Assembly (NCBI GenBank): GCA_050246945.1
Contig: JBFWVC010000023.1
Location: forward strand, 1 to 64,000
Source of the DNA: JAEUMD01 sp050246945
GTDB taxonomy: Bacteria > Pseudomonadota > Alphaproteobacteria > Rhizobiales > Hyphomicrobiaceae
Length of the DNA: 64,000 bases
Direction: 5' to 3'
Every line of letters starts with the position of its first letter. Position 1 is the first letter of the stretch. Position numbers and translations under genes: made by a program. Positions 16,667-25,302 of the stretch are shown here, piece after piece. The notes beneath the pieces are model-generated. The model worked only from the letters and a program-made list of their open reading frames with translations. It ran no database searches and was not told where the DNA came from.

Positions 16667-18415
16667 ATGAAGAACCACGTCGTTGTCGATCCCATCACCC
16701 GGATCGAAGGGCACCTTAGGATCGAGGCCAAGACGAGCGATACCGGCGCGATCGAACAAGCGATCAGCTCGGGCACGATGGTTCGCGGTATCGAGATCAT
16801 CTTGAAGGGGCGCGATCCGCGCGATGCCTGGGCGTTCGCACAGCGGATCTGCGGGGTGTGCACGCTGGTCCACGGCATCGCCTCCGTCCGTGCCGTCGAG
16901 GATGCGCTGAAGTACAGCATCCCGAAGAATGCACAGCTCATTCGCAACTTGATGATCGCCGCGCAGTACGTGCACGACCACGTCATGCACTTCTATCACC
17001 TGCACGCGCTGGATTGGGTCGATGTCGTCTCAGCGCTGAAAGCCGATCCGAAGGCGACGTCCGAGCTGGCACAATCCATATCGCCCTACGCCAAATCGTC
17101 GCCCGGCTACTTCGCTGACGTCCAGAAGAAGGTGAAGACCTTCGTCGAGCAGGGGCAGCTCGGCATCTTCGCCAACGGCTTTTGGGGACATCCGGACTAC
17201 AGGCTGCCGCCCGAGGCCAACCTGATGGCAGTTGCCCACTACCTGGAAGCGCTCGCCTGGCAGCGTGAGGTCGTCAAGCTGCACGCGATCTTCGGCGGTA
17301 AGAACCCGCATCCCAACTTCCTAGTCGGCGGCGCACCGGCGCCGATATCGACAAGTCCGACTGGTGCACCGGGTGGCGCGGCGGCGACCACCGTCAACAT
17401 CGTCACGCTGGAGAAAATCCGCAGCGTGATCGCCTCCATGCAGGAATTCGTGGATCAAGTCTACATTCCAGACACGCTCGCCATCGCATCGTTCTACAAG
17501 GACTGGTTCAAGCGCGGCGAAGGCGTCGGCAACTTCCTGACCTACGGTGATTTCCCCGAAAAGGGCATGGACGACCCTTCGAGCTGGCTCATCCCGGGCG
17601 GGGTAATCCTGAACCGCGATCTCAGCAAGATACATCCGGTCGACCTCAATGATGCTTCTCAGATCGAGGAGTTCATCGCTCACTCCTGGTACGACTACGA
17701 GGGCGGCAAGACCAAGGGTCTGCATCCTTATGTCGGCGAAACGCAGCTGCACTATACCGGGCCCAAGCCGCCCTACGATGCGCTTGATGTCGAGAAGTCC
17801 TATTCGTGGCTGAAGGCGCCGCGCTGGAAAGGCAACGTCGTCGAGGTGGGGCCGCTGGCGCGCGTCCTTATGCTTTATGCGAAGGGACACGAGCCAACCA
17901 AGGCGCTTGCTGGATACGCTCTGAAAACGCTCGACGTGCCGCTCGAGGCAATGTTCTCCACGCTCGGGCGCACCGCCGCCCGCACACTGGAATCAAAAAT
18001 CATTGCAGACCAGATGATGGGGTGGCTCAATACCCTCATCGCCAACATCAAGGGCGGTGACGTGCAGGTTCACAATGGCGAGCGATGGGATCCGTCGACT
18101 TGGCCATCAGAATGCAAAGGCGTCGGATTCATGGAGGCGCCACGCGGCGCGCTTGCCCATTGGATCGTCATAAAGAACCGCAAGATCGACAACTATCAGG
18201 CCGTGGTGCCATCGACCTGGAACGCCGGCCCGCGTGATCCGAAAGGGCAGCCGGGCCCCTATGAAGCCGCTCTGATGGACCGCCATGTGCTGATCAATCC
18301 CGAGCAGCCGCTGGAGATCCAGCGCACAATTCACAGTTTCGACCCCTGTATCGCCTGCGCCGTCCATGTCGTCGACCCGGACGGCGAGGAAGTCATGCAG
18401 CTCAAGGTCCGCTAG
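16667..18415 (+). CDS. [NiFe]-hydrogenase large subunit
   Basis: 582 residues. The four nickel-ligating cysteines are in RICGVC (near residue 62) and in DPCIACAVH near the C-terminus, and the DPITRIEGHLRIE start motif is present. After the conserved His a 15-residue tail (VVDPDGEEVMQLKVR) remains, the extension removed by the HupD protease. It partners the small subunit at 14875; the two are separated by the isp1-like gene. The catalytic Arg/Asp environment appears intact. It catalyses H2 oxidation, with possible reversibility, as is known for the Isp-type hydrogenases. Confidence 0.96.
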   Translation: MKNHVVVDPITRIEGHLRIEAKTSDTGAIEQAISSGTMVRGIEIILKGRDPRDAWAFAQRICGVCTLVHGIASVRAVEDALKYSIPKNAQLIRNLMIAAQYVHDHVMHFYHLHALDWVDVVSALKADPKATSELAQSISPYAKSSPGYFADVQKKVKTFVEQGQLGIFANGFWGHPDYRLPPEANLMAVAHYLEALAWQREVVKLHAIFGGKNPHPNFLVGGAPAPISTSPTGAPGGAAATTVNIVTLEKIRSVIASMQEFVDQVYIPDTLAIASFYKDWFKRGEGVGNFLTYGDFPEKGMDDPSSWLIPGGVILNRDLSKIHPVDLNDASQIEEFIAHSWYDYEGGKTKGLHPYVGETQLHYTGPKPPYDALDVEKSYSWLKAPRWKGNVVEVGPLARVLMLYAKGHEPTKALAGYALKTLDVPLEAMFSTLGRTAARTLESKIIADQMMGWLNTLIANIKGGDVQVHNGERWDPSTWPSECKGVGFMEAPRGALAHWIVIKNRKIDNYQAVVPSTWNAGPRDPKGQPGPYEAALMDRHVLINPEQPLEIQRTIHSFDPCIACAVHVVDPDGEEVMQLKVR

Positions 18416-18427
18416 GAGAGCCTGCCG

Positions 18428-19732
18428 ATGTCCAGCACGCCCACAAGCAAGGCCGAACATTCCAGACGCGTCGATGCCGATGCGGCGGTTGCCAAGTTCC
18501 GTGCTGCAACGAGTGGCAATATGGCGACCTATGTGAGCGCCTGCGTTCATTGCGGACAGTGCGCGGAAGCCTGCCACTTCTACCAGGCGACGAAGGATCC
18601 GCGCCATACGCCAGCATTCAAACTGCGGCCGATGCTGAAAGCGCATCGCGCCATGACTTCGCCGCTGTCTTGGATCGGATTGGCCCCGAAACTCACTGAA
18701 GAGTATCTGCGAGCGACCGAGGACCTGATATTCGACACCTGCACCATGTGCGGGCGCTGCACCCAAGTTTGTCCCATGGGCATCGACATTGCTTCCATCG
18801 TTGCGATATCTCGCCAGGCCTATGCGGCAGCGGGGCTTGGACCGCCTGACCTCATGGAGGCGGCCGAAGCCTCGCGCGACAAGGGCAGTCCGCTGGGACT
18901 GACACCTGAAAAGCTGGAAGATCGCATCGAGTGGCTGGCCGACGAGCACGACGTCGAGATCCCGCTCGACAAGGAAAGGGCCGAGGTCCTCCTCACGGTC
19001 TCGTCAATCGAGACGATGAAATATCCAATGTCAATCGTGGCGATGGCGAAGCTGATGAACCACGCCGGCGTCAACTGGACATTCTCCTCCAAGGGCTACG
19101 AATCGACCAATTTTGGATACCTCGCAGGCAAGACGCCGATCGCGCGCACCATGGTCGAGCGCATCGTGATTGCTGCTGAAGCCGCCGGCGCCAAGACGGT
19201 CGTCATTCCCGAATGCGGACATGCCTTCGGTGTAATGCGGTTCGCCGCCGCCAACATCATCGGCCGCCAGCTGCCATTCGAGGTGCGCCACATAACCGAG
19301 TATCTGGCCGATCTGAAGCGACAGGGCCGCATCAAACTGAAGCCGATGGCCGAAGCCTTTACGTATCACGATCCATGCCAGATCTCGCGGCGCGGCGGAG
19401 CGGCTGCGGAGGTACGCTACCTGCTAAAGGGCTTTGCAGAAGATTTTCGCGAGATGTCGCCTACGGGCAATTTCAACTGGTGCTGTGGCGGCGGAGGTGG
19501 CGTGCAGGCAATGAGCCGAGCAGCCGAAGTCAGGCACAAGGTTTTCAGGATCAAGATGGATCAGGTGGAGGCAACGGGCGCAAACAAGCTCGTTTCCGCC
19601 TGCTCGAACTGCCGGCTGACGATGGATGAGAGCAAGGCCCACTACCAGTGGCCCAATGACATCGACAGTCTGGTCGAGGTTCTCGCCGATCATCTGGACG
19701 AGACAAGCGCGACGTCAGAGGCGGCCGAATAG
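18428..19732 (+). CDS. Isp2-type (HdrD-like) Fe-S protein of the hydrogenase complex
   Basis: 434 residues. Two N-terminal ferredoxin motifs (CVHCGQCAEACHFY and CTMCGRCTQVCPMG) are followed by two CCG-type cysteine domains. The first includes YHDPCQISRRGG, NWCCGGGGGVQAM and CSNCRLTMD; the second, earlier half is weaker, with PECGHAFG. That is the layout of heterodisulfide-reductase subunit D and of the hydrogenase partner Isp2. It starts 12 bases after the large-subunit stop, so it is in the same operon. It probably receives electrons through the Isp1 cytochrome and couples them to a thiol/disulfide or sulfur acceptor on the cytoplasmic side. The electron acceptor itself is inferred. Confidence 0.88.
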   Translation: MSSTPTSKAEHSRRVDADAAVAKFRAATSGNMATYVSACVHCGQCAEACHFYQATKDPRHTPAFKLRPMLKAHRAMTSPLSWIGLAPKLTEEYLRATEDLIFDTCTMCGRCTQVCPMGIDIASIVAISRQAYAAAGLGPPDLMEAAEASRDKGSPLGLTPEKLEDRIEWLADEHDVEIPLDKERAEVLLTVSSIETMKYPMSIVAMAKLMNHAGVNWTFSSKGYESTNFGYLAGKTPIARTMVERIVIAAEAAGAKTVVIPECGHAFGVMRFAAANIIGRQLPFEVRHITEYLADLKRQGRIKLKPMAEAFTYHDPCQISRRGGAAAEVRYLLKGFAEDFREMSPTGNFNWCCGGGGGVQAMSRAAEVRHKVFRIKMDQVEATGANKLVSACSNCRLTMDESKAHYQWPNDIDSLVEVLADHLDETSATSEAAE

Positions 19733-19786
19733 GCACCTCCGGCCGAAATCCGTTCGACCCAAGCTTGAGAAGGATTGCAACCAGCC

Positions 19787-20359
19787 ATGAGCAAGAAAGC
19801 CGCCATCCTGAGCATAGCCCTGCTTGCGGCAGGCTCGGCGCCAGCCCTGGCCCATCCTGGGCACAGCTTCGCGTTCAGTGATGGTCTCATGCACCCGATC
19901 AGTGGCGTAGATCACCTGCTTGCGATGGTTGCCGTCGGATTCTGGTCCACGGCGATCGGCTCACGCGCCATGATCACGCTACCATCGACGTTCGTCCTGT
20001 TCATGATGATCGGCGCGCTGGCGGTACATGTAGGCGCAGCGGGCATGCCGGCCACCGAACTCATGATTGTGATGTCGCTGCTGGTTCTGGGTGGCGCCAT
20101 CGCCGCACGTGCGACGCCTCCGCTGTGGCTTGCGACAGGCGTCACGGCGCTGTTTGCACTGGTGCACGGTCTGGCCCACGGCATGGAAGTTGCGCACAAC
20201 GCTAGCTTTGGCCTGTACGTAGCCGGCTTCGTTGCGTCAACGGCGCTGCTGCATGTAGCGGGTGTGATATTGGCTATGTCAACGCGGCAGCAGAAATTGG
20301 CCGCACCGCTTTTTGGAGCCTTCCTTGCGATCGCTGGTACGGGCATGCTTGCTGTATGA
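19787..20359 (+). CDS. hupE: HupE/UreJ-family nickel permease-like protein
   Basis: 190 residues from MSKKAAILS. A signal-like first helix ends ALAHPGH, followed by about six hydrophobic helices. The family signature HPISGVDHLLAMVAVG is at about residues 34-49, and a second metal-type segment, HGLAHGMEVA, lies near 126. HupE is known as a nickel importer for hydrogenase in Rhizobium. It closes the structural operon, about 55 bp after the isp2-like gene. It complements the HypB that lacks a nickel-storing His tract. Confidence 0.93.
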   Translation: MSKKAAILSIALLAAGSAPALAHPGHSFAFSDGLMHPISGVDHLLAMVAVGFWSTAIGSRAMITLPSTFVLFMMIGALAVHVGAAGMPATELMIVMSLLVLGGAIAARATPPLWLATGVTALFALVHGLAHGMEVAHNASFGLYVAGFVASTALLHVAGVILAMSTRQQKLAAPLFGAFLAIAGTGMLAV

Positions 20360-20774
20360 GTGAGGTGCCAGCGATTGCCGGGCGGCTTTCAGTCTTGTGT
20401 CTCTCGGGAAACAACGTCGGCTGATCCCGATCCGCGCCTTTCACGAACCGCCTCATGATTGCCCTCGAGAATCGTCAGAGGAATCATACCCGCATCGTAC
20501 CTTGTACACAGCCAGGGCCAAGAACAGACGTGTAGGTGCTTGGCTGTTCATTTCGAATAATTGGCTTTTCCCCCTCCTGAAGCCGGCCTAGGCTGCACCC
20601 AACTGCGGCGCAAATGTTCCGACACTGACGCTTGGTTCCCCATCTGGCACCTGCGCCTCAGCCCCGGAACCCTAGATTTCCTAGTTCGTGTTCTGGATTG
20701 ACTGAGGTTCGACGATCTTCGCCCGGTTCTCAAACGTCAGATCCACAACACTAGTGCGTGTCCGGAGGAGGGTC
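20360..20774. other. Intergenic region after the hydrogenase operon
   Basis: About 415 bp without a convincing gene. Near 20667-20687 an imperfect inverted repeat is built on CTAG halves (GAAC-CCTAG, ATTT, CCTAGTTC), possibly an operator for the methyltransferase gene downstream. No clear intrinsic terminator for the hydrogenase operon was found. Confidence 0.4.
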
Positions 20775-21587
20775 ATGTCTGCAACTGACAAGCTGTTCAC
20801 CGGCTCGATCCCCAAGGCCTACGATGAATACATCGTACCCCTAATTTTCTCGGCCTTTGCCGAGGATCTTGCGCGGAGAGTTGCCTCGCTCTCGCCAGCT
20901 TCGGTGATCGAGACCGCGGCCGGCACCGGTGTCGTGACGAGAGCACTGGCTGCCAAGCTGGGTTCCGATGCACGGTACGTGGTGACCGACCTCAATAAAC
21001 CGATGCTCGATCACGCAGCCCTACGACAAGGTGACGATCGGCGCATCACCTGGCGCCAGGCAGACGCCCTCGACCTGCCATTTCACGATGAAGAATTCGA
21101 TGTCGTTTGTTGTCAATTCGGGGCGATGTTCTTTTCCGATCGTCTAAGGGGATTTCTGGAGGCCAACCGAATCCTAAAGGCGGGCGGAACGTTTATTTTC
21201 AATGTCTGGGATCGCATCGAAGACAACCTATTCGCCAACGAGGTCACCGTCGCACTTGCCGAAGTGTTTCCGGATGATCCGCCACTGTTCCTGGCGAGGA
21301 CGCCTCACGCGTACCACGACGAGAGACTGATCCACGACGAACTGCATTCGGCAGGGTTTTCGTCAGTCTCAGTCGAGAAGAAGAGTGAGCAGAGTCGCGC
21401 GCCTTCAGCGCGCCACGTCGCGATCGCCTACTGCCAGGGAACGCCGCTCAGGAACGAGATCGAAGCGCGAACTTCAGGTGGGCTGGAGGCTGCGACAGAA
21501 CATGCGGCGGCGGCCATTGCCAGGATCCACGGAAACGGCGAAGTCATTGCAAAAATCCAGGGGCTCGTGATTCAAGCCAAAAAGTAG
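20775..21587 (+). CDS. Class I SAM-dependent methyltransferase
   Basis: 270 residues from MSATDKLFTG, preceded by the strong GGAGGAGGG ribosome site at 20762-20770. The Rossmann methyltransferase motif I is VIETAAGTGVVTRAL, motif II is VVTDLNKPML, and the post-motif ADALDLPFHDEEFDVVCCQFG is the UbiE/Methyltransf_11 pattern. The C-terminal half matches small-molecule methyltransferases, but the substrate is not evident. Its downstream neighbour on the opposite strand is an HxlR regulator, so the two converge. Confidence 0.88.
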   Translation: MSATDKLFTGSIPKAYDEYIVPLIFSAFAEDLARRVASLSPASVIETAAGTGVVTRALAAKLGSDARYVVTDLNKPMLDHAALRQGDDRRITWRQADALDLPFHDEEFDVVCCQFGAMFFSDRLRGFLEANRILKAGGTFIFNVWDRIEDNLFANEVTVALAEVFPDDPPLFLARTPHAYHDERLIHDELHSAGFSSVSVEKKSEQSRAPSARHVAIAYCQGTPLRNEIEARTSGGLEAATEHAAAAIARIHGNGEVIAKIQGLVIQAKK

Positions 21588-21703
21588 GCTGCCTCGTTCG
21601 CTATTTGATCCCACTAGAACTCGGTCAAGCAGTTCGTCAGAGCAACGAGACAATTTGCACGCCGGGTCCACGGCGCTCGAGGTTGGTGAAAAATCGTACC
21701 GCG

Positions 21704-22411
21704 TCAATTCACGGCTCGCCTTTTCGTCGGCGTCGGCCTGGGCGTCCTGGCGGCCGCCGAAAGGACGAACCACTTGGAAAAGGTCCGACAGACGTGGCGA
21801 TCTCCAGAAACCTGGATCGTTTCCGACTGCAACGCCGTTGAGAGCGGCACATCCCCCATCCACGTTCCGATCAAGTCGGCCGCGGTCGCGGTGATATAGC
21901 AATCGACATCCTTTCCGGGGTCCTCGTAGCACAGGTCCACATCGGCGCCTCGGCAGATCAGCCACCAGCGTCGGAAAGGCTTCTTTGCGTCCGTGACCAG
22001 GAAGCACAGTACGGTTTCGCCGTCGGGCAAGGCAGTCGTATCGATCCGGCGCTGCACGTCGAGCATCAGGATGGAGACGTCGAGATCAGCCGGTCTCATC
22101 TCGTTGCGAGCCCAACGCATACCCCATATGGCGAGCGCATCCACGACCGAAGAGAGTTCGCGGCCAGCAGCGGTCAAGCGATATTCGTGGCCGCGTTGTC
22201 CGCTGAGGCGGCGCTTGACGAGCACTCCCCTTACTTCGAGTTGCTTCAGTCGCGTATTGAGAACCGTGGGCGAAATGCGGGGCAGCCCTCGCTGCAGGAC
22301 ACTGAACCTGCTGCTGCCGAGAAGCAGTTCGCGCACGATCAGGATCGACCAGGGATCGCCAATGATCTCGGCCGACTTGGCTACTGGACAGAACTGGCCA
22401 TATCGCGTCAT
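21704..22411 (-). CDS. HxlR-family transcriptional regulator
   Basis: 235 residues from the ATG at 22411 (MTRYGQFCPVAKSAEI). The winged-helix HxlR domain covers about residues 1-110: CPVAKSAEIIGDPWSILIVRE, then LPRISPTVLNTRLKQLE and the GHEYRLTAAGREL wing. The N-terminal Cys is the position often used for redox or electrophile sensing in this family. A C-terminal SCP2-like segment (about 120-225) follows, seen in longer HxlR proteins of actinobacteria and alphaproteobacteria. A near-perfect palindrome lies 33-53 bp upstream of this start. An alternative start at 22447 would fall inside that palindrome, so I prefer 22411. Confidence 0.9.
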   Translation of the reverse strand: MTRYGQFCPVAKSAEIIGDPWSILIVRELLLGSSRFSVLQRGLPRISPTVLNTRLKQLEVRGVLVKRRLSGQRGHEYRLTAAGRELSSVVDALAIWGMRWARNEMRPADLDVSILMLDVQRRIDTTALPDGETVLCFLVTDAKKPFRRWWLICRGADVDLCYEDPGKDVDCYITATAADLIGTWMGDVPLSTALQSETIQVSGDRHVCRTFSKWFVLSAAARTPRPTPTKRRAVN

Positions 22412-22443
22412 CCCACTTTTATCGGACTGCCGGCAGTCATTCG

Positions 22444-22464
22444 TCAACTACGCATCGCGTAGTT
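22444..22464. promoter_or_regulatory. Palindromic operator-like site upstream of the HxlR gene
   Basis: Perfect 9-bp arms CAACTACGC (22444-22452) and GCGTAGTTG (22456-22464) around ATC. It lies between the divergent HxlR gene and the membrane-protein gene at 22561. HxlR dimers usually bind such dyads next to their own promoter. It probably controls both directions. Confidence 0.6.
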
Positions 22465-22560
22465 GGTTGCTCCAGATCGCGCAGTGGCATTCGCGGTCGG
22501 CAGAGCCCTATTCCATTTCCATCTGCATGGCCGCGATCGGCCACGATGGTGGAGATGAAA

Positions 22561-22989
22561 ATGATTTCATTCCTGACAAATGCGCTGGAACTCTTCGGCG
22601 TGGTCGTCTTGCGATTTCGCCCGCTGCCGCGAATCTGGGGCGTGTGGCTGGTTGCGGTCAATCTCGGCTGCTTGCTGTTCATCATGCATGTCGAGGCGCA
22701 GGTCGTGCTGGCGACAACTATCGTCGCGGTTGCTGCCCAGACACTCATCTATCAACGTATCGGCTTCACGCGCATCCTCGGATCGACACACATCTTGTGG
22801 TTACCGATGTTCGCCTGGATAGCGACGCGTCTCGATACAATCAAAAGCGCGCCTGAACTCGCCCACTGGCTCGCTGTTCTCTTGATTACCAACCTTGTTT
22901 CGGCCGCCATCGATACGTGTGACGCGATCCGCTTCGTTCGCGGTGAACGGGCGCCCTATTATCACTGGAATGTGGCGAGCCAGAACTAG
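22561..22989 (+). CDS. Small integral membrane protein, divergent from the HxlR gene
   Basis: About 142 residues from the ATG at 22561, which has TGGAG 6 bases upstream; ATGs at 22546 and 22555 are also possible. Four hydrophobic segments are seen (WGVWLVAVNLGCLLFIMHV, VVLATTIVAVAAQTLIY, HILWLPMFAWIATRL and a C-terminal one, WLAVLLITNLVSAAI), followed by a soluble end with DTCDAIRFVRGER. The pattern recalls small membrane proteins of unknown function found beside HxlR or TetR regulators. It is the likely target of the palindromic site at 22444-22464. No enzymatic motif is visible. Confidence 0.7.
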   Translation: MISFLTNALELFGVVVLRFRPLPRIWGVWLVAVNLGCLLFIMHVEAQVVLATTIVAVAAQTLIYQRIGFTRILGSTHILWLPMFAWIATRLDTIKSAPELAHWLAVLLITNLVSAAIDTCDAIRFVRGERAPYYHWNVASQN

Positions 22990-23621
22990 TGTGACGATCG
23001 AGAGATCCGCTTCATACTTCTTGCTGGGTGGTGAGGCGGATTTCCCTATCTGAATCACACTGTGTCATTGATATTTCGCGTGTCGTCGGAAACGCGAAAT
23101 TCGTTCGGCACTCGCTGCAGAACGAGACGAATTTCGCGATCACGACACTAGATCAGACCCTATTGCACGCGATAGTCGAGGCAAGCCGTATCCGGCTTTC
23201 CTCTGAGAGTTTCTTTCTAAAGAGCCCGGCCGTCTATGTTGTAGATCGCTCCTGTCATCGTGGAACTCCTCGCAGACCTTGCCTCTCAACAGCAAGCTTC
23301 TCCTCATGGCCCGTCTCGATGTTTCGGCGCAGCGCCATGTGGCGGAAGATCTTGGGCACATCGCGTCGGCGTTCGTCGACCGTGTCGCCGACGGTCCGTA
23401 TCATATTCCCTACTCAAACCGGCTGAACGCTGACGATGCCTCCCCCTCATCCCAAACCGGCCTACATGGTCTGTCCAGGAAGTGGTCCGTTACGGGGTGG
23501 CAGGCCGACGAGAGCTGGAGCGCACGCCAGCTAGCCAAGCAAATGACTATTGCAATCCGGAGGGGCTTGGGGCTCGCAGATTTTGCTGCAGGCTGTTGAC
23601 GTCTCGGCAGCGTGAACTCCT
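22990..23621. other. Degenerate region with an SDR-like remnant
   Basis: About 630 bp with no intact gene. On the minus strand near 23215-23255 the short segment MTGAIYNIDGRAL followed by a stop resembles the end of a short-chain dehydrogenase, but nothing upstream in frame supports a whole gene. A large inverted repeat lies at 23093-23138. The region looks like gene decay between the HxlR and AraC regulators. Confidence 0.4.
23093..23138. repeat. Perfect 12-bp inverted repeat
   Basis: Arms CGCGAAATTCGT (23093-23104) and ACGAATTTCGCG (23127-23138), separated by 22 bases. Beyond the arms a further GTGTCGT (23080-23086) is matched by ACGACAC near 23142-23148 with a few extra bases. The composition and size suggest a REP/MITE-like element or the leftover ends of a small mobile element rather than a terminator, because no gene ends here. 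Confidence 0.55.
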
Positions 23622-24407
23622 TCAAGCGCCTGCTTGGCGATCTCGCCACTCGGCAGGCCATAGCTCGAATTCGCGCTTGAACGCCCTGCGGAATCCTTCC
23701 TCGGATTCATATCCGATTGCTTGAGCAATTTGGGGAACGCTCATACGTGTCTCGCGAAGATGTTGTTTCGCAATCTCCAGGCGCCACACTGTTAGATACC
23801 GGATCGGCGGCATTCCAATCAGTTGAGCGAACCGCTCCATGAATGTGCTACGCGAGAGACCGACCTCCTTGGCCAAGGTATCGGCTGACAAGGGGGCGGC
23901 GATGTCTGCGTGGATCAATACCAGTGCACGCCCAATGTTGGGATCGCTCAATCCCTTGAGCCAACCTTGCTCGCAATCGCCAAGAGTCGCGATGTACTCG
24001 CGCACGGCTTCGACCAGCAGCACCTCCGATAGCCTCGACATCAAATCCGAGGATGCCAACCGCCCGCGGATCAGCTCGGCCACCGCAAAACGGACCGACG
24101 ACTCGACCCATTCGCGCGATGCTGCCTTGTTGATGTCGAGACGCAACATACGCGGGAGTGTGGCGAGCAGCGGATTGAAAGAGCTCCGGGTTCCGAGGAA
24201 CCCACAAATGATGCTGGTCGGCTCCCCCCCACCGCCGTATTGGATCCTCAGCAAGCCGCCCTCAGGCGACTTTTGAAGAAGGTCGGCGATGCTGACCGGA
24301 GGGATGACCGCGGAACTCGCCATCGTGTGCATGTCGTTGCGCGGAAGCAGGACGATCTCACCGGCACGAATCTCTATTGGCGGCTCGCCAACGATGGCGA
24401 CAACCAC
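23622..24407 (-). CDS. AraC-family regulator, probably N-terminally shortened
   Basis: 261 residues from a GTG at 24407. The C-terminal AraC DNA-binding domain is complete (LAKEVGLSRSTFMERFAQLIG and the second helix-turn-helix ISYESEEGFRRAFKREF-like segment, here IGYESEEGFRRAFKRE, with PAEWR at the end). The N-terminus begins in the middle of a cupin-type sensing domain (IVGEPPIEIRAGEIVLLPRND), so about 60-80 residues usual for cupin-6 AraC proteins are missing. An in-frame TGA lies just upstream, and the neighbouring YbhB gene occupies the space where the missing part would be. DNA binding may persist while ligand sensing is impaired. Confidence 0.78.
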   Translation of the reverse strand: MVVAIVGEPPIEIRAGEIVLLPRNDMHTMASSAVIPPVSIADLLQKSPEGGLLRIQYGGGGEPTSIICGFLGTRSSFNPLLATLPRMLRLDINKAASREWVESSVRFAVAELIRGRLASSDLMSRLSEVLLVEAVREYIATLGDCEQGWLKGLSDPNIGRALVLIHADIAAPLSADTLAKEVGLSRSTFMERFAQLIGMPPIRYLTVWRLEIAKQHLRETRMSVPQIAQAIGYESEEGFRRAFKREFELWPAEWRDRQAGA

Positions 24408-24458
24408 GTGTGGACGTCAGTAAGCCTGGTGGTCAGCGGCATGAATCGATCGTTGCGC

Positions 24459-24938
24459 TCACGGCTTCTTCTTTTGATACGTGCCGATAAGCTGGGCCTC
24501 AGCCAGGATATGGCCTTTCATGGCGGCCTCGAGTGCGGCCTTGGTCGGTCTCTTGAGTTCTGGCAACATCGTATCCAGTGCATACAGCTTGTGAAAATAC
24601 CGGTGCCGACCGATAGGCGGACATGGGCCGCCATAGCTTGGTTTGTTCCAGTCATTGAGACCAACCTTGGCGCCGGTCGGCATGCGATCAGCGTCCACGC
24701 CCTCGGTAAGACCGGTGGCGTTCGATGGCAGATCATAGACCACCCAATGCACCCAGATCGTGCGCGGAGCTGCGGGGTCGGGAGCATCGGGGTCATCGAC
24801 AATAAGAGCGAGGCTCTTTGCCGCAGAAGGCACGCCAGACCATGCAAGCGGCGGTGAGATGTCCGCTCCCTCGCATGTGTAGTTCGAAGGGATTGCACCA
24901 CCTTCGGTGAACGCTGTAGAGGCCAAGCGAAAGGTCAT
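24459..24938 (-). CDS. YbhB/YbcL family (PEBP, Raf-kinase-inhibitor-like) protein
   Basis: 159 residues from the ATG at 24938, chosen because AGGAGGTGAAC stands directly before it and because the length then equals the family norm. Longer in-frame starts (to 25097) would add a signal-like stretch, LMAWMLIHCAGLSAQE, which is a less likely alternative. The PEBP fold signature is seen in YTCEGADISPPLAWSGVP, LIVDDPDAPD, WVHWVVYDLP and the GPCPPIGRHRYFHKLYALD block. The cytoplasmic function of bacterial members is unknown. Confidence 0.88.
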   Translation of the reverse strand: MTFRLASTAFTEGGAIPSNYTCEGADISPPLAWSGVPSAAKSLALIVDDPDAPDPAAPRTIWVHWVVYDLPSNATGLTEGVDADRMPTGAKVGLNDWNKPSYGGPCPPIGRHRYFHKLYALDTMLPELKRPTKAALEAAMKGHILAEAQLIGTYQKKKP

Positions 24939-25170
24939 GTTCACCTCCTGAGCGGACAGGCCAGCGCAATGGATCAGCATCCAGGCCATCAGGCTCGCAG
25001 CCAAGCGCGAATATGAGCTACCGCGACTGCGAATGCGATCGTGATGTCGATTCGCCTCGTTCCTTTGGATACAGCCTGGATACGAGCCCAACGTCATGAA
25101 TCACACTTCTTCGCCACGAACGGTGCAAGCGAACGTCAGGCACCAAAGAAAGGATCAAACCACGACAGCA

Positions 25171-25302
25171 ATGAATTCAGACACTGACATTACCGAAATT
25201 CGCGCTTTCGCCACATCTGAAATCGATGCGATCGGCGGCGGCGACATTTCCTTGGGTACTTGGTTCTCCAGGTTCATATGGCAGATGCAGAACGCCCCGT
25301 AG
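25171..25302 (+). CDS. Small double-glycine-leader peptide (bacteriocin-like precursor B)
   Basis: 43 residues from the ATG at 25171. The leader runs MNSDTDITEIRAFATSEIDAIGG, with the E-x-x-x-I-GG spacing of C39-type leaders; the next residues, GDISLGTWFSRFIWQMQNAP, give a roughly 20-residue aromatic/amphipathic core. The frame is open upstream to 25096, but that part is not leader-like. The ribosome site is weak, with AAAGGA about 17 bases upstream. It resembles the peptide genes at 3130 and 55932. No export or immunity genes are adjacent. Small size makes chance possible; the shared leader pattern raises confidence. Confidence 0.5.
   Translation: MNSDTDITEIRAFATSEIDAIGGGDISLGTWFSRFIWQMQNAP

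Noticed and set aside
22990..23621. A whole short-chain dehydrogenase on the minus strand
   Set aside because: Only a 13-residue end-like segment is present; upstream frames are broken and show no Rossmann motif.
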